64,000 nucleotides of DNA, taken from positions 2,841,231 to 2,905,230 of the forward strand of contig NW_020170383.1 of NCBI RefSeq assembly GCF_000524195.1, written 5' to 3'. The DNA is from Echinococcus granulosus. Its lineage: Eukaryota > Platyhelminthes > Cestoda > Cyclophyllidea > Taeniidae. The position numbers were made by a program, and so were the translations under genes. The notes beneath the pieces were generated by a model. The model searched no databases. It was not told where the DNA came from and worked only from the letters and a program-made list of their open reading frames with translations. Position 1 is the stretch's first letter; every line of letters starts with the position of its first letter. Of the stretch, positions 61,071 through 64,000 are shown one piece after another.

Positions 61071-64000
61071 ATCCTGAGCGTTTTTTGGGGTAGAAGAGGT
61101 TGTATGACCGTCACTCTCTTAATTACAGTGAAATGAGTCCTCCTTCTGGTGCTTACTTAGGCAGTGGAAAAATTTGCGCATTTCATTCAACTCATGTGTG
61201 TCGTTTCAACCAATCAGACTGGCGCGTGTAGTGCGCAAAAGCCATCATGTCTACTGCTAAACGGTATGATAATATTCTGGTGCTGTAAAGTCTTATTCGT
61301 TGAAACCATTCGCGGTGTTCCCATGATTGAATTACTGGGAAAGACAATGAATTGAAGTTTGGTTAAACATGGGAATTGGTGTACAGCTTCGTTTTGCACG
61401 AAGCCACAGTGTTCTATTACCCCACTCAAGAAACCATGGACCGTAGATTTTATTTGACGCATCTCTTTGTTTTTCTTTTGTCGTAAAAGAGCAGCGACTT
61501 ATCAGCTTACAGTAATTAGGCAAACATTTTGTTCTAAACAGCTGAAGGATTGACTCACTGTTTGGTTTTGGATTAACTAGAGCACACATCTTTGCTTTTA
61601 ATATGGATACACGCTAAAAAGGCTGTATTGAACCATAAGACTTGAGGAATTGTTCGTTTTTAGCTGTTTTATTTTTATTTTAAGCATGCTTTGTTCGAAT
61701 TTTACCGAATGCTCGCCAATTTTCTAGCCGAGAGGTTTAAATCGGTGTATGGTGCTGATCAATTAATTAATTACCAACAAAGAAAAGATCATAAATTAAA
61801 AACTACTTCTTTCCCTATTTAGAGTAAATGTGTGAAATTTCCTGTTCAAATTACCATCCTAGCTGCAAATTTTATTTCCTTCAGTTTATGGTGCTATTAA
61901 AACGTGAAAATTAATGCAAGCAATTTGTAGAAGTTGTAATATTTTTATTGTTTGCTTAACACTCGGCTTTCGTTCCTCGAACGCTTAAAGCTTAGCCATT
62001 ATATTTCTACTGGGCGCCAAGATCTCCAGGCCATGATGGCAACCTCCCCCGTCTTCAAACCCTTCTGTACGTCAAAAATACATTTTTCTTCCTAGTATTA
62101 CGCCTTCTTTCGACTTGAAGCGCTAAAGGAATTTGAAAAAAAAATGACTTTCATTTTGAAGTTGTCCATCTTTTCAATTAAAGCTTTTGAAAACAATAAT
62201 TGCTTTCAAAATCTTTTAGAACATAGCCCTTCATCATTTTTTGTTATCCCACTTGATCAAAAAATTAGAAGGCTTCATGTGATCCAGGGAGACTTAAAAG
62301 TCCATTCGATGGGGACGCTTTGTAGCAGATTACCTTTTGATGGGGTTCGCAATACTGATATTGATATCTAATGTAGTGCTCGGATTATTTTTTAACTTTT
62401 AGTTTTGGTTTTGAGGGCACTTAAGTAGCAGTTTTTGTACTAGCGCTGGACGGCATGGCCTCCGGGCTACGCGAGCAACCTCTTAGGACTTCTGTAGATA
62501 GGTAATGCGTTTTCTGTCGGGGTGGTATGTCCTCTTTCGTCCTCAGGGAAGTCTAAATGCGCCGCATCAAACGTCAGGTAAAGCGTACATATAAGACATT
62601 AAGCAATTTGCTATTGCACGTGTAAATGCGAAAAAACTATCATAAGGCAACAATCTGGAAACGTGCAAAATTCACACCATTTAGAATGTATGAAATGCAA
62701 ATTTAATTTGGCACATTATCCGACCTCATTATCCTAAGTTAATCAGCAAACTATGCATAGTAGACCATGGCAACAGAAGACCCCTAATTTAATAACTGCT
62801 AGACTGTAAAGTTGTCGACTAATTAAGTTTTAACTTAAAAAAAGGCCTTTAAAACAATCCAAAGTACGCACTTCGACATCGGAAATGGTGGTTATTTTTC
62901 GTTGAAAATGCTATTAACCATTTTGCATGTTGATTGCCTTCAAATTTGTAAACAGAGGGTCTGTAAACAACTCTACTTGATGCACCCAAGAAAATTAAAT
63001 GATCAGCAAAGTGACTTTGTTCTCTTGATTATTAATAACCGATCTCCCATGATCTCTGGGCGGGTGTGTGCAGAGATGAGTGCAATGGTTGATTCAGTCT
63101 TTCATTGCCTTGAGTCATGGCTGACGCAACGGGAGATAGGTTTTTAATTAGCCTAAATAAATATTACAAAAGCTAGAAACCTTCAGATTTTTATTTATTA
63201 TGTTATTCGCCTTTAGAATTGGTTGTTTTGATGGAATCTTGGGGCCATTCATTTACTGAAGCAAGTACAGCATTTGCTTTACCCATATTTTTTCCACAAA
63301 ATCAAACATTAAAGGGAATTGGAGGAGTTAAATGCGTAAATTCTAAGGTTCTGCGATTTGTTTGATTTTGGCTTAAGTAGTTCTAATGAATTCGTGTTTA
63401 TTCTCCATGTCTTGACCATCTTATCTCGCGTTAAATTTTATGTTAACTGTCACAATCGACTTCAAGGTATTCATTATTAAAATTTGTGATAGACAGATAA
63501 AAAGGATGCATTTTGTTTATGCTTTCAAGCCTCTTTTGAATAACGAAGTGCAGGGCGTGTCATTGAGACTGCAGCGCATTACAAATCGAATCAAATGGAA
63601 ATTTGAGAACTTCAATATCAAAGTACTTGTTAAAAGTTTCACGGTTTGATGTCTAATTGCCTTTCCGTACAAAGATTTGTATAACTGTATAATTTGTATA
63701 ATTGACGACATTTTGTGCTGTTAGTTTACGAATTTACATATTCTAATATATTTCACTGATGTCAATAAGGTTATCAAGGGCAGCAAGCTCTGTGCCACGG
63801 ACATTGAGCATAAGTAAAGGATTCACCAGTATTTTGTCAGCTTCAGGACTTTAAAAATGATAACACGGCAGCTGACAAAATAAAGAAATGCTTATCTACA
63901 AGTTGACGACAAGTGTATTTATCTCCTGGCCTAAGTTATCTTCCAGGCATTTATGGTCATGTTCTTTGCTTCTGTTAACTTTATAAGTCGTGTTGGAAGA
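61071..64000. other. Right flank, no gene seen
   Basis: Open frames at 62144-62371, 62902-63147 and 63440-63649 lack domains and splice context. It contains repeat copy D (62440-62580). Near 63781 the text AGCAAGCTCTGTGCCACGG matches a segment of the CNDP2-like intron at about 1766-1784. Confidence 0.45.
62440..62580 (+). repeat. Dispersed repeat family, copy D
   Basis: 'CTGGACGGCATGGCCTCCGG', 'GGGCTACGCGAGCAACCTCT', 'AGGACTT', then 'GTCCTCAGGGAAGTC'. The most degenerate copy. Confidence 0.4.

Noticed and set aside
1..64000. CRISPR arrays, operons, ribosome binding sites, phage or bacterial elements
   Set aside because: None present; spliced genes show this is eukaryotic DNA.
1..64000. tRNA and rRNA genes
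   Set aside because: No sequence with both internal promoter boxes and a cloverleaf was found by eye; a tRNAscan run would settle it.

Overview
This is eukaryotic nuclear DNA. It is AT-rich, every recognisable protein is split by GT-AG introns, all three standard stop codons are used, and one 100-base N run marks an assembly gap. Several introns are only 30-42 bp long and sit beside introns of 1-2 kb. Together with a local cluster of diverged LC8-type dynein light chains, this fits a parasitic flatworm, most likely a tapeworm. That organism call is an inference from gene content and architecture; no species marker is present.

The left 29 kb is gene-rich. In order: the 5' part of a CNDP2-like dipeptidase (-); the spliceosomal cyclophilin PPIL1 (-), head to head with the U5 snRNP protein CD2BP2 (+); a possible SPATA22-like gene (-); a small unrecognised gene (+); a JADE-family PHD protein (-); a full-length hexokinase-like protein with most active-site motifs altered (+); two short coding-like stretches; a GLMP-like lysosomal membrane protein (+); and the terminal exon of an IQ-motif (calmodulin-binding) protein (-). 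Exon boundaries were chosen so that splice sites, reading phase and alignment to the remembered family all agree.

From about 29.7 to 40.6 kb I see no supportable gene, only microsatellites, degenerate GC-richer repeat remnants and the gap (39181-39280). At 40.6-42.7 kb a single-LIM-domain protein starts (+); its downstream exons are tentative. From 50 to 61 kb lie five LC8-like dynein light chain genes on mixed strands. Each has two exons, and all five are interrupted by a phase-2 intron at the same codon, so they descend from one ancestor by local duplication. The last 3 kb shows no gene.

The points most worth a second look are the hexokinase-like protein with a degraded active site, the 30-42 bp micro-introns, the CD2BP2 homologue lacking the GYF tripeptide, the divergent pair of spliceosome genes, and the LC8 array. 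All functional names rest on family patterns recalled from memory; no database search was run.
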